Assembly: GCA_016110215.1 (NCBI GenBank)
Contig: JADWQD010000009.1
Coordinates: 1,800,093 to 1,864,092, forward strand
Source: Capronia americana
Taxonomy: Eukaryota; Ascomycota; Eurotiomycetes; Chaetothyriales; Herpotrichiellaceae
Direction: 5' to 3'
DNA: 64,000 nucleotides
How positions within the stretch are numbered: the first letter of the stretch is position 1; the number at the start of each line of letters is the position of its first letter. Position numbers and translations under genes: made by a program. Below the pieces are notes generated by a model. That model ran no database searches, had not been told where the DNA came from, and saw nothing but the letters and a program-made list of their open reading frames with translations. This document shows positions 11,487 through 21,711 of the stretch, in pieces.

Positions 11487-12212
11487 TCACGCCAACCCGC
11501 TCTCTTTCACCACCTCGTCTAGCCGGCCCTGCTCATCGCGCTTCAACAACCATTTCAACTCCTCCCGCCCTTCGGCGTCGAGACTCCCGACGAACTGCTC
11601 CGCGGTCATGAAGTCATGGTCCGAATACTCAAACCCAGGCACCACAGTCTCGCTGATCAGACAGCCCTTCTCACTGCTCTCGCTGCCCTCATCGGGAAGC
11701 AAGAACGAAGCCTTGAACTTGCCCCCCTCGACGATCCACTGCAACTTCTCGCCGCGCTCGATGTCCTTGCCCACGACAAACGTCTCCACCTCCACCTTCA
11801 CGGGACCAACCCTTCCTTCCCCCACCGCCCGATCGGCATGCAGCACGACATACCGCCCGCGGCCCCAGTGCAGGGTATGCACGGTGCGGGCGCGATTGCG
11901 GTGGAAATGCCCGACCGGACTGCGTGGCGTGACGAGGTAGAATATCGTCGTGGAGGCGTTGCGGGTCTCCGACGAGGCCGCCGAGGTATCATCCTGGGCA
12001 GCGGTGGCGTGGGGAAGGCGCCCAAGGGTTTTGAACGGGTTGGGCACGCGGAGCGGGTCGCGGTCTGTCTCGACGAAGTGGCCGCCCTCGATGTGGTCCT
12101 GCAGGTGGAGCGTGGCGATTGTCGAGCTGATGGCTGGGGTGTGAGGTCGGGGCGGGGCGGAGAGGAGCGAGGAGACGTATGTTGTGTCGGAGGGCGGGAT
12201 GATGGTGGGCAT
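11487..12212 (-). CDS. Cupin superfamily protein (DUF985 type)
   Basis: Single exon, 241 aa. The sequence has the RmlC-like beta-barrel pattern of the DUF985 cupins: HLQDHIEGGHFVETDRDP, an STTIFYLVTPRSPVGHFHRNRARTVH metal-site-like strand pair with two His residues, GEKLQWIVEGGKFKASFLL, then LISETVVPGFEYSDHDFM near the C-terminus. These proteins are small, soluble and of unknown reaction in fungi. Bacterial relatives are also uncharacterised. The length is somewhat above the usual 160-200 aa because of a Ser/Ala-rich insert around residues 68-86. No operon logic is apparent with its neighbours. Assignment to the family is firm; function is unknown. Confidence 0.85.
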   Translation of the reverse strand: MPTIIPPSDTTYVSSLLSAPPRPHTPAISSTIATLHLQDHIEGGHFVETDRDPLRVPNPFKTLGRLPHATAAQDDTSAASSETRNASTTIFYLVTPRSPVGHFHRNRARTVHTLHWGRGRYVVLHADRAVGEGRVGPVKVEVETFVVGKDIERGEKLQWIVEGGKFKASFLLPDEGSESSEKGCLISETVVPGFEYSDHDFMTAEQFVGSLDAEGREELKWLLKRDEQGRLDEVVKESGLA

Positions 12213-12805
12213 TCTGGGCGGCTGTGGATTCGGGATGCGTGGCCCGTGTCTATAATTCGGACCGGGATGCAGTCCGGGATGCTGTTCTGCGTTTATGATA
12301 CGATACTGACAGTCCTTGCTAGTTGTACCTCAGGACTAGCTCGACTGTGTTTGTGGACTTGTTGGACGGAGTGGATGATGATGATGATGATCGGTTGACC
12401 CGTTTTATCACTGGTGACACTCCGGAATTGACGAGGCTCATTAAGCGGGTTAGGAGGTCTTATGTTACTATCGACCGGTACAACTTGAATCGTGCTCACT
12501 TATCTGTTCGTCGGATATGTTTCCGAAATGTATGGAGGTTGCGGTATGAGATTCTCATAGCTTATCTAAGCATCGAAACAAGGATGAAGAGGACGAACTA
12601 TTGCGTGGCAGTTGGCCTGACGGATCCACAATGACAGAACAAGTAAGTGTTGCAACGTATGACAAGACGTTGTCACTTCTTGAAAGGGGTATCACTTCGC
12701 TAGGAAACAGACTCGCTGTGAGATCAATGCTGCTGATGACACTATCACCACTTCGACTCCCGATGATGCTATGCTCCGTCGGCGAGACCCAAGCCTGCTC
12801 TCACG
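12213..12805. other. Intergenic region with (GAT)6 microsatellite
   Basis: Lies downstream of Gem1 and upstream of the cupin gene, both on the minus strand, so it should hold the cupin promoter. It contains a perfect (GAT)6 run at 12374-12391. No coding frame with recognisable features. Confidence 0.5.
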
Positions 12806-14713
12806 TCAATTGCCCGCGTTCGCCGATCGCCTCCAAACCACTACTGCTGCTGCGGCCGCACAAACAACCACCCCGAGCGCCAGTCCGTATCTCATGAGTT
12901 GGCCGCTATCCTCGTCTTCAAGAGGTCGCGGGTACGCGGTGACGGGCTCAAGACCAGCTTCAGCAATGTTGACGAATAATTCCTGGATCGAAGGCCATGT
13001 GACACTGGTGGAAATGGGAGGGCCCTGGGGCATCCGCTGGATCGTAGCAATATACTCGTCCGGTTGATACTCGGCGCGTTGCGTTGTTCGATCTAGATCT
13101 GCTTTGAGAGCAACGTAGACTGAGGGCAGGTCTTCGAGGTGAGGGTACGCCTTGCGAATGTTGGGGATGTAGGCAAATGAGTCTGGGTCTGCCGAGTCGT
13201 AGGTGTAAACGATTACGTCGCACTGGTCGAGCAACTTGCTCTTGTTATCCAGCACAGCAGCCTCAGATTCTCCTAATTCCTTCAAAATGAGATAGCACTG
13301 CCGGCCCCCGGGCAGTTCCACAGTATTCACCGCTACTCGGGGCTGAATTGTGGGATGGTACAGGTTGCTGAATGGCCGACCTATCAATGAGTCCAGCAAG
13401 GCCGACTTTCCCGACTGAGGCGCACCCAGAACATGGGCAAGAAGGACGTTCCGGCCCACTCGGCCTGGTTTTCGTCGCCGCTTCCGCGGTTTGGTCAGTT
13501 TCAGTGCCGCCGTGGTGTTGGTATTGGAGCGATCGGGCGATTCGAAGCCGAGGTACGCCAGATACTCCAGAGTCGTCTTCGGCGACATAAAGGTCGTCAT
13601 GGACCATTGTGCAAGCCAACCCTGCAGCGTGACGTGACCGGCATCGTTTCGGACAGTGCACGCGGGGAAATTGTTGTCAACCCACGATTGCGGGATGCCA
13701 GGAGTTGGAGCGAAGAGAGACGCCAATTCGTCGTCCTTCAGCCCACCGTCGTTGTCGCGATCGGAAGTGAGGAAGAGGTCCACCAGGAAGCGATATCCCA
13801 CTGGGGACAGCTCTGCTGAGGCATATTCAGGCACATCGAATCTGGGGTGGAGAAAGGATTCCTGCAGAGACAGGCTGTCGGTGTACTGGAAGGTACGCAG
13901 AATGACCCAGATGGTTTCGTGGCGGCCTTTCTCGGCATACAACTTGTTGAGCAGCAAAAAGCCTCGAGAGGTGATGCCTTTGGCCGAAGCCGCGGCGGGG
14001 ATGTGGTTATCGATGGTTTCCTTGATGTGCTGCAGATCCTCGTCGCTCAGGCCCTTGTCAAAGCATTTGAGCTGGAAATCTTCCATCTCTCTGTCATTGA
14101 GGAGTCCATCTTTGTCCTTGTCACAGAGGTAGAAAATGCGAAGCAATGCGGCCACAGCAGCCGGCTTAAGCTGCGACTCTTTTGCGTCAAACAATGGAGC
14201 AATTGGATGGGTGACGGCTTTCTGGCAGAGGAAAAAAGCTTCATTGACATTGAAGTGATCATGAGCGCTAGTCCGTATACACGAGTCAATCTCTTTAAAC
14301 TCTGACATGACCGGCAGCATTTCTTCCTCGACTATCTGCGCCGGGGTCGAGGTCGTGATGAGGTCGGACTTGGTCGCACACAGAATAACCGGGAGGTTGA
14401 CCCCCAACGAACGAAAGTAGGGCAGCCAAAAGAGCGCGACCCGTTCATAACTGTAATGGTCCGAGTAGACGAGCAGGATGACATTCGACTTTCTCAGCTC
14501 TCTGGCCAGCGTCGCGCGGTCTTGCGGCAGGGCGGACGTGTCAACAACGGTGGTGGTGACATTCTCTGGGGTCCCCAATGTCGGAGGAATGGTGATTTGA
14601 GGCAGGACCGCTTGGATTCTGTTGCTGACGAAGGTGTCCTTAACTAGAGAAGTGATAAGGCTGGACTTACCACATCCCTCGTCGCCAACGACGCAGATTC
14701 TCACCGTGGCCAT
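12806..14713 (-). CDS. GEM1: Mitochondrial Rho GTPase (Miro)
   Basis: Single exon, 635 aa, from the ATG that begins MATVRICVVGDEGCGKSS. Miro/Gem1 is a tail-anchored outer mitochondrial membrane GTPase that controls mitochondrial shape, inheritance and ER-mitochondria contacts. Domain order is as expected: GTPase 1 with P-loop GDEGCGKSS (residues 9-17) and a CATKSD base-binding motif; EF-hand 1 DKDKDGLLNDRE (about 194-206); EF-hand 2 DRDNDGGLKDDE (about 317-329); GTPase 2 with GAPQSGKSALLD (about 428). A C-terminal hydrophobic anchor (GLALGVVVCAAAAAVVVW) is followed by a short basic tail RRSANAGN. The second GTPase lacks a textbook NKxD and shows LKADLD instead. The gene is divergent from the Ysc84-like gene. 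Confidence 0.97.
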   Translation of the reverse strand: MATVRICVVGDEGCGKSSLITSLVKDTFVSNRIQAVLPQITIPPTLGTPENVTTTVVDTSALPQDRATLARELRKSNVILLVYSDHYSYERVALFWLPYFRSLGVNLPVILCATKSDLITTSTPAQIVEEEMLPVMSEFKEIDSCIRTSAHDHFNVNEAFFLCQKAVTHPIAPLFDAKESQLKPAAVAALLRIFYLCDKDKDGLLNDREMEDFQLKCFDKGLSDEDLQHIKETIDNHIPAAASAKGITSRGFLLLNKLYAEKGRHETIWVILRTFQYTDSLSLQESFLHPRFDVPEYASAELSPVGYRFLVDLFLTSDRDNDGGLKDDELASLFAPTPGIPQSWVDNNFPACTVRNDAGHVTLQGWLAQWSMTTFMSPKTTLEYLAYLGFESPDRSNTNTTAALKLTKPRKRRRKPGRVGRNVLLAHVLGAPQSGKSALLDSLIGRPFSNLYHPTIQPRVAVNTVELPGGRQCYLILKELGESEAAVLDNKSKLLDQCDVIVYTYDSADPDSFAYIPNIRKAYPHLEDLPSVYVALKADLDRTTQRAEYQPDEYIATIQRMPQGPPISTSVTWPSIQELFVNIAEAGLEPVTAYPRPLEDEDSGQLMRYGLALGVVVCAAAAAVVVWRRSANAGN

Positions 14714-15391
14714 TGCAACAGAGCTAGCTGCCCCCAACACAGATGGTCATTATTGTCCGTGTGCAAATCCTGACCGACGATGGGTGACCGGCCGGCCGGC
14801 CGGCTCGCCTGGAAGAACGGGCGATACTGCCTATGGGGAGCAGTTGTTGCGGACGATGAAGTGTTGCGCGTCGGCGAAATGTTGCGTGATATGGTGATAT
14901 GGTGATGATGCAGCGAACGGGCATTTGCCTGCGCCTGCGCCTCACAGCAAACGCCGCGCCAAGACAATGACGACGCAGTGCAGAATCCCATCCCGCCTTT
15001 TTCCATTCTCCGTGTCCCCCCAGTGCAGAGAATCTTCAGTTCCGCAGCTGCGGCTTGTGAATTGTGCTTCAGCTGCTGCCTGTGTATATTACCCTTATCC
15101 CTTCACCTTCCCTGTGCACGGTGCAGAGTCCATTGGAGGTCGCCTCCGATATTCAAGAGCCTCTTTGCTTGCCTGTCAATCCTCCTACCGCACACGCCTC
15201 CCCCACACTCGTCGATCGGGAGCCTCGACCCTCAGCCCGCCTGCTTCCGTCTCCGTCACTCTCACCTTCGCCTTTCACTCAGTCTCGACATCTCTGCTTA
15301 TACATTGCTCACGAGCTGTGATCCGGGCCTGACCACGCGACCAATTGAACGAGAAGTCGACTCCCGCCGACAAACTCTTTAATCCCTCATA
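14714..15391. promoter_or_regulatory. Divergent promoter region GEM1 / YSC84
   Basis: Contains long pyrimidine-rich stretches on the plus strand (about 15090-15300), typical of a fungal 5' leader, directly ahead of the Ysc84 start. No other gene is recognisable. Confidence 0.5.
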
Positions 15392-16718
15392 ATGCCTTTC
15401 GGTATCAATAATCCGCTACCCTCCTCCATGCGGAGTAAGTTCAGCTGCGATGATTCTCTGTTCCTCTGGTCTCACAATCTCCAGGCGAGTGTAAGAAAGC
15501 GGGCAAGATTCTGGCATCATTCGTCGACCCCAGACAAAGCTTCGGCCCGGACAAAGTGATCCCTCCATCAATCCTCGCAAACGCAAAGGTAACGGATTTT
15601 TCATTCTTGCTGAACCTGCGGCTGACATATCCCAGGGCCTAGCAGTCTTGACTGTTTTCAAAGCTGGCTTCCTCGGTTCTGGTCGACTTGGCTCCGGCAT
15701 TGTCGTCGCACGGCTTGCCGATGGCTCGTGGTCAGCCCCATCGGCCATTGCAACTGCCGGAGGGGGTTTTGGTGGTCAAATAGGCTTTGAACTGACCGAC
15801 TTTGTCTTCATCCTCAATGACTATAATGCCGTCAGATCCTTTTCTCAAGCCGCCTCCGTCACCCTAGGAGGAAACGTCTCCATTGCCGCCGGCCCAGTCG
15901 GTCGAAATGCCGAGGCTGCTGGGGCCGCCAGCTTGAAAGGTGTCGCGGGTGTCTTCTCATACAGTAAAACAAAAGGGCTGTTCGCCGGTGTCAGTTTGGA
16001 AGGCAGTGTCTTGATCGAAAGACGAGACGCGAATGAAAAACTTTACAATGGTCGAGTCACGGCAAAACAACTTTTGGAGGGTGCTGTCAGACCTCCTCCA
16101 GCGGCAGATCCGTTGATGAGGGTACTAAACACCCGAGTATTTTCGGGTTCAGCCGCTGCCGACAACATGTACAACGATATGCCAATCTACGATGATCAGC
16201 ATGATGATGTTGTTTGGGAGGGAAGAACAGGCGAAGCTTACGGCGTCAATGTTCGCAACAACCGCTCTTCGACCGTGACCTCGGCAGACGATAACTACGT
16301 GTACCGCGATAACCCAAACCACGCTCGACGAGCCAATACCTGGGCTGACGATGTTTACGACCGTCCACCTGCCGGGCGCACCAACACCGGCAACAACAGC
16401 AACAGCAACTTCGACAGCTTCTCCAACCGCAGTCGATCAAGCACCCTGCAAAATGACTACAGCTATTCCGACAGCAAGCCCAATAGACCGACGGCTCCGA
16501 AACCGATTTTCAAACAGAAGACCGGCACATTACGATCTGATCAAGCCATTGCTTTGTTCACCTTCGACCCTGATCAGGAGGGAGACCTCGGCTTTAAGAA
16601 GGGAGATGTCATAACCATCACGAAAAGGACAGAGAACAAGTCGGACTGGTGGACAGGGCGCACAGAAGATGGCCGTACTGGGGTCTTCCCCTCCAACTAT
16701 GTCGAAACGGCTTCATGA
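15392..16718 (+). CDS. YSC84: Ysc84/Lsb3-like actin-associated SH3 protein
   Basis: Three exons, 15392-15434, 15485-15588 and 15636-16718, join in frame to 409 aa. The N-terminal Ysc84 actin-binding (SYLF/DUF500) domain, which binds lipids and actin, spans roughly residues 1-220. It starts MPFGINNPLPSSMR and includes AVLTVFKAGFLGSGRLGSGIVVARL and GGGFGGQIGFELTDFVFILN. A low-complexity, Asn/Ser/Arg-rich linker follows. The protein ends with one SH3 domain (about 348-407) with ALFTFDPDQEGDLGFKKGD, DWWTGR and GVFPSNYVE, the canonical ligand-binding residues. In yeast Ysc84 and Lsb3 act at cortical actin patches with Las17 during endocytosis. Orthology to one of this paralogue pair cannot be decided. 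It shares a theme with the fimbrin gene 8 kb away, but I infer no functional linkage. Confidence 0.95.
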
Positions 16719-17366
16719 ACCAAGTCGATATGATCTGTTTTGAACGTGGCATGGGTATACCCTTCAGTTTTTGCTTTGCCTGGTCCATTTAGCGTCGGAG
16801 TCTGCAACGAAGTTTCCTCCAGCATCTCGGACTGGGTTTTGGCGTATCTCCCGGCGTGTACTGGCGCTTGGAAAAGGAGAATAAAATGGACAATGACCTT
16901 TCACGAACTTGATCCGTGTCCTCTGTCGACCTCGCCCGCCGCCCAATAGCGTCCATTGCCGCGGTATATCGCATCGGTGGCTGTTGACCCGAATGGAATG
17001 CCACCAGCCCTGAATGCAGATCGCCTGCAGATCATCCCTCCACTTCTCCTCGTTTTCTCTCCACACTCTTCGACCAAAGACCGTTGCTCGTCCTCCATAC
17101 ATCCAGGCGCATTGCTTGGCCCACCGCGTCATGGGAGAGAATCCAATCGTCGCTGATGTGACTGACTTCAAAGGCTACAGAATGCAACGTCGTGCCGGGG
17201 GGCCAGTGCTGATGGCACTTCTCGCGTGGCCAGAGACAGACTGTGCCTGATCCTATATATCTCGTGGATAGTAATCTGGAGTGATGTGCCACGCTTCTGA
17301 CCTTCAAACCTCTCGCGCATCGTTGACTGACCTGACCTTTCCCTTGGCGTGATTCCATTTGAAGCA
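16719..17366. other. Intergenic region, no gene seen
   Basis: Spacer between Ysc84 and the FucP-type transporter, both on plus. Short frames on both strands lack any recognisable motif. The promoter of the transporter should lie at its right end. Confidence 0.45.
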
Positions 17367-19095
17367 ATGGCGAGAAGAAAATCAGGCCTCTGGAAACACA
17401 CCACGCTTAAGGTACGAGATGATGCCGTCACCAAAGCCTCGGAACTCTCGGTTCGCCAGTCGATACTGCCCATCATTCTCGTGACGACGCTCTACTTCCT
17501 CTGGGTAGGTCACCGCTGCGCCATCTCCTCTCCTCTCTGGGCTGACCTCTTGTTCAGGGTTTCGCCTATGGCCTTCTCGATACCCTCAACAAGCACTTCC
17601 AAGGCGTGTTGGGCATCTCTCGCGCCCGCTCATCTGGCCTCCAAGCAGCATACTTTGGCGCTTACCCCTTGGCTTCACTGTTCTATGCGAACTGGATACT
17701 CCGCCATTACAGCTACAAAGCCGTGTTTATGTTCGGCCTCACCCTTTACGGCATAGGCGGCTTGCTCATGTGGCCTGCTGGCTTGAAGCGTTCCTTTGGC
17801 GGCTTTTGTGGTGCCACCTTCATCATCGGAAGTGGGCTCGGGAGTCTCGAGACAGCAGCAAACCCCTTCATCGCCGTGTGCGGACCACCAAAGTACTCGG
17901 AACTGCGTATCAATCTGGCCCAATCGTTCAATGCCGTGGGCACGGTCGTTGGACCCGTTCTCGGCAGCTACGCTTTCTTCAAGAACACCGAGGACGACCT
18001 CCAGAGCCTCAGGAACGTGCAGTGGGTGTACCTTGCGATCGCCATCTTTGTCTTCATCCTGGCTTTTATTTTCTATATCTCGCCGATTCCTGAGGTCACG
18101 GACGCGGACATGGAGCATCAAGTTAGTGTGACGCACGACGGGCTAGAGGAGAGGAACAAGAGACCGTTTCGGAAACAATATGTTAGTGAGCATCCTTCGA
18201 CTGCGTTCTTTGTGTCTCGATTGCGTGAGGCTGACGCCATCCACCCCATCTAGACGGTGTTCCATGCGGCATTCGCCCAGTTCTGCTATGTCGGCTCCCA
18301 AGTGGCTTTGGCCGGGTACGTCTCCTAACTGGCTTCCTCCTGCCGCCTCCTTCCCTATCCCTATCCCATCATTTAACACTTTTCGACCACAGCTATGCAA
18401 TCAACTACTTCACCGAGATCTCCGACATCAGCGACGCAACCGGAGCCGCGCTGCTCGCTGGGGCACAAGGCTGCTTTGCCGTCGGCCGCTTCTCTGGGTC
18501 CTTCCTCATGCGCTTTATCCGGCCACGGTACATCTTCCTCTTCTACATGACTTCGGTCATTGCATTCTGCAGCGCGGCCATCACGGAGAGACGAAATACC
18601 GGGATTGCCATGTTTATGCTCACGCTCTTCTTTGAAAGCGTGTGCTTTCCCACCATTGTGGCACTGGGGATCCGGGGGCAGGGCCGGCATACGAAAAGAG
18701 CGGCCGGGTGGATCGTCGGTATGATTTTCTCTCTCTCTCTTCCTCCTGTTCCACTGCCGGCGGCCGTCTCGGATACTAATATGGCTTTAGGCGGTGTCAG
18801 CGGTGGTGCTGCCGTTCCACCCCTCCTGGGAGCCACGGCCGACTGGCGCAACTCGACGCCCTTTGCGTTTGTGGTGCCGGTCTGCTTCTTCATTGCTGCA
18901 TGGACATATCCCTTGTGCGTCAATTTCATAGATTACTACCGTATCCCGGCGGACGCAATTGGAAACAGTCCCGTTGGGCTACAGGGCGAAGGCGGGAGGG
19001 ACGAAGAAGGGAGACGCAGTGAAGCCGAGAAGGAAGGCGTGGTGCAGGTCGAGCAGGGCGGACCAGCCGAGGCGGAGAGGGTAGGGAAGGAGTGA
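17367..19095 (+). CDS. MFS transporter, FucP (L-fucose/hexose:H+ symporter) family
   Basis: Five exons, 17367-17504, 17558-18181, 18254-18315, 18393-18718 and 18791-19095, joined in frame to 484 aa. The sequence shows the 12-span pattern of the fucose permease/glucose-galactose porter family. Its first repeat reads ILVTTLYFLWGFAYGLLDTLNKHF, and TM4-5 carry GSGLGSLETAANPFIAVCGPP, whose TAANP segment is diagnostic. The second half includes CYVGSQVALAGYAINYFTE and TKRAAGWIVGGVSGGAAVPP. The C-terminal tail is about 55 residues, rich in Glu, Gly and Arg, and cytosolic. Likely role: proton-coupled uptake of a sugar across the plasma membrane. The exact sugar is not readable. The first ATG gives a short basic N-terminus. 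Donor sites are GTAGGT, GTTAGT, GTACGT and GTATGA. Confidence 0.92.
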
Positions 19096-19282
19096 GAGTC
19101 CTGAGTCGCCGGTCCGGGTCGAAGGCTCCGGTGTTGTGTGTTGGTGGCCAGTCGAGCGGTCATTGCCCGTTCGGTGCACAGCAGGAACGTGGTCCGTGGT
19201 CGAACCCAAGGATTCATTTGTGCTTGTGTTTCGTAACCTCATTTTCGTAGCCCGCAGTCTATCGTGTGGAAGAACTTTCCCG

Positions 19283-20101
19283 TCATAATAACTCGAGCTC
19301 TCCTCGCTCGACTCCCTTCTTGACATCCCTCCACCTAACAAGCCAGACCTCCCCTCTTCTCATCCTCAGCGCGACATTCGCACCTTCGTCGTTCCCCGAA
19401 TCCCTCGCGTCGTCAATATCCCGCCCATTGCTCCAGTTCCCTTCAGCCAGACACCGCACCACCACAGCCTTGCTTGCATCTGGCCCCTCGACCATCGCCA
19501 CACCACCGCTTGAATCGTCTAACCTCCTCAAGCCCTGCGGGAACGCGTTGAGAAAGCTGCTCTCATACAACTCACCCAACAACGCCTGATGATGTCGCAA
19601 GAAGGCGACCTCTGATTCAGACATCATCGCACTCGCACTCGTACTCGCCCTCGATCTGCCCTCCGCGTTCGATTGCTCCGCGAGGTAATACGTCGCGTAC
19701 TTAGTGATCTTGGCCAGCCTCTGGCGCAACAGACTCCGGATGAGGAACTGCGTCCGCGACAGATCGGTCTGCAAGATGGCGAGCACGAGGTTGGCGTTCT
19801 GCATGCCCCCGCCTGGCTTTGCGATGCCGTTGGTCGCGGAGTAGTCGTCGCCCATGCCGCTGGCGAGGTCCTCGATGCGCGATATCTGAGCCTGCACGCG
19901 GGACATGACGCGCGTCATCAGGTCGGTCGGGTACGGGAGTAGGTCCGGGGCGCAGCGCTCGGACTGCCATGCTCGGGTTAGGAGTTGATGGTCGGTGAAG
20001 GCGTCGGTGTCGGTGGATGAGTAATGTTGTTGGGAGGACGAGGAGGCATGGTTCCGAGAGCGCGAGACGTCGGCGAGGATGTCCGAGATGTCGATGTCCA
20101 T
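19283..20101 (-). CDS. SLD5: GINS complex subunit Sld5
   Basis: Single exon, 272 aa. The GINS tetramer (Sld5-Psf1-Psf2-Psf3) joins Cdc45 and Mcm2-7 in the replicative helicase. Family marks: MDIDISDILADV at the N-terminus; LTRAWQSERCAPDLLPYP, the conserved A-domain start; VQAQISRIEDL and ILQTDLSRTQFLIRSLLRQRLAKITKYATYYL, the helical core; then a small beta-rich B domain with VVVRCLAEGNWS and EVWLVRWRDVKKGVERGELELL at the C-terminus. The length is within the fungal range (220-300 aa). It is convergent with the FucP transporter and marks the left housekeeping boundary of the accessory island. Confidence 0.95.
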   Translation of the reverse strand: MDIDISDILADVSRSRNHASSSSQQHYSSTDTDAFTDHQLLTRAWQSERCAPDLLPYPTDLMTRVMSRVQAQISRIEDLASGMGDDYSATNGIAKPGGGMQNANLVLAILQTDLSRTQFLIRSLLRQRLAKITKYATYYLAEQSNAEGRSRASTSASAMMSESEVAFLRHHQALLGELYESSFLNAFPQGLRRLDDSSGGVAMVEGPDASKAVVVRCLAEGNWSNGRDIDDARDSGNDEGANVALRMRRGEVWLVRWRDVKKGVERGELELL

Positions 20102-21116
20102 GGTTGTTTGCCGCGGTAGGGACGACGATTGACTAATTACTCAGGTTGTGCTGGTGCAGGACGAAGTAATCATCAATCTAAGTTTGAATTGTTACAGCCG
20201 AACCATGCGCGTTGTGCTGGACAATTGGTCCGAGTTGTTCGAGCGTGGTTGTTTCGGATTGTGGCAGGGACGGTAGTTGTGTCTACACAATAGACCACAT
20301 TCGCTGTCCCTGTGATTGGTTTCACTGAGTTGATATTCAGATCACACTAGCATTGGAGGTCTCGCGCTCTCACGTTCACGTTCACCTCACCGAACTGGAA
20401 ATATGAAAAGACGCGTCTGACCCCGCTTTAAAAAGAGGCCCAGGTCTTGGCAGGGAATGAAGTGCTCGGCGCTTTTGTAACCACTCACCTTACTTGAATT
20501 CATCACCCCTTCATCCTGACCTGGTCCACCACATGGGACGCCAGGGCTGCAGGCATTCGCACCGGAAACTTTTCGCTTCTTGGGGCTTTCTTGACGATGA
20601 AACCAACAAGATCGAGGATGGTTCTCACGTTCCCCAGGGCTGTGGGTTCTGCACCCAACGCCCCGAGCGACATGACGAAGCGTGCGAAGGTGCTGATTGC
20701 ATGAGATCGGCACGAGGTAGTGTTGAAGTGCGTCTTCGGGTGAGAGTGACATGACACTTGGCCGGCTCAAGATAAGGCGGGGGAATCCTACCCGGGCTCG
20801 CCAGGCTATACTCCGTATTAGTCAATTCGGGCCAGAGTAGTCAATAAGGCCGTATATTTGTCAATTAAGGCCGTATAGTAGTCAATTAGGGGTTGTGCCT
20901 ACCAGGCAACCCGAGGCAGCAGTCCATGCTTAATTTGATGCTCTTCTCGGTGGAACAGAATCCGTCGCCGAGCGCTTTCATCTATACCTGTACGATCCTC
21001 GATCCATTCAAAAGGAGATATCCAAACTCCCTTAGGTTCTTTTCGTCTCATTTTTCTACAAGTTTACAACGAGTCTTCACTCTGGTCGACGTTGCTCTAG
21101 TTATCATTCGTCCAAA
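20102..21116. other. 1-kb intergenic region at island boundary
   Basis: Lies between Sld5 and the SRPBCC gene. It contains a degenerate tandem repeat (20821-20890) and a minus-strand frame 20752-20387 of about 122 codons. That frame starts MSLSPEDALQHYL, contains a basic PKKRKV string and runs out without a recognisable domain. I cannot call it a gene. Both flanking genes point away from the region, so it also holds two promoters. Confidence 0.45.
20821..20890. repeat. Degenerate tandem repeat, four units of about 20 bp
   Basis: GTCAATTAAGGCCGTATA-like units begin at 20821, 20840, 20860 and 20881. The two middle units match best, and the outer two keep the GTCAAT core. AT-rich compared with its surroundings. 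It may be a decayed minisatellite or a cluster of protein-binding sites. Confidence 0.6.
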
Positions 21117-21711
21117 ATGGCATCCCAGGCCCATCAACTCGGTCAGATCAACCATCCTCTAATCACTGTCATTAATTGACCAGTGACTTGAAGTTTTAGG
21201 GTCGACCGCGATTGTCTGGCCCGAGAAATTTCTGCCTGGAACGACAGACAACTTCGTCTCTAATGAGGTGATCGCAGGCGGCCTCACCGCTGCTCAGGTC
21301 TGGCCCTGGCTAGTCGATGTGGCCAGATGGGAAAACTACTATTCAAACGTGGCGCAAATCACACCGCCGGCAACGGGATCAAGACTGGAAAAAGGCGACG
21401 CGTTTAGCTTTTCGACCTTTGGGCTTCCACCGCTCTCTTGTTCCTGTGAAGAATCGGAAATGCCGGCCGACGGAAAACCCGGACGATTGGCATGGCAAGC
21501 CCGGCTAGAGGGGGATGAGAACACAGCGATCAACGTTTACCATGCTTGGATCGTGGAGGATCTTGACGGAGGACGGGTCCGAATTTTGACACAGGAATCT
21601 CAGATCGGCAAGCCGGCTGCTCAATTAGCTGTCGCAAGGCCGAATCCAATGTTGAATGCCCACCAAGACTGGCTCGAAGGTTTGCTGAAGATGGCGAGAA
21701 CACAGGAATGA
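21117..21711 (+). CDS. SRPBCC (START-like) superfamily protein
   Basis: Two exons, 21117-21141 and 21200-21711, with a 58-nt intron, give 178 aa starting MASQAHQLG. The layout matches SRPBCC/polyketide-cyclase-like proteins: an early strand, then a helix pair GLTAAQVWPWLVDVARWENYYSNVAQI, antiparallel strands including DAFSFSTFGLPPLSC and RLAWQARLEG, the strand AINVYHAWIVEDLDGGRVRILTQES, and a long C-terminal helix around NPMLNAHQDWLEGLLKMA. Such proteins bind hydrophobic ligands in a deep pocket. Fungal members sit in catabolic and secondary-metabolite clusters, and many have no known reaction. There is no signal peptide. It is the first gene of the six-gene island, upstream of a sugar-type transporter on the same strand. 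The fold is fairly sure; the role is not. Confidence 0.8.
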
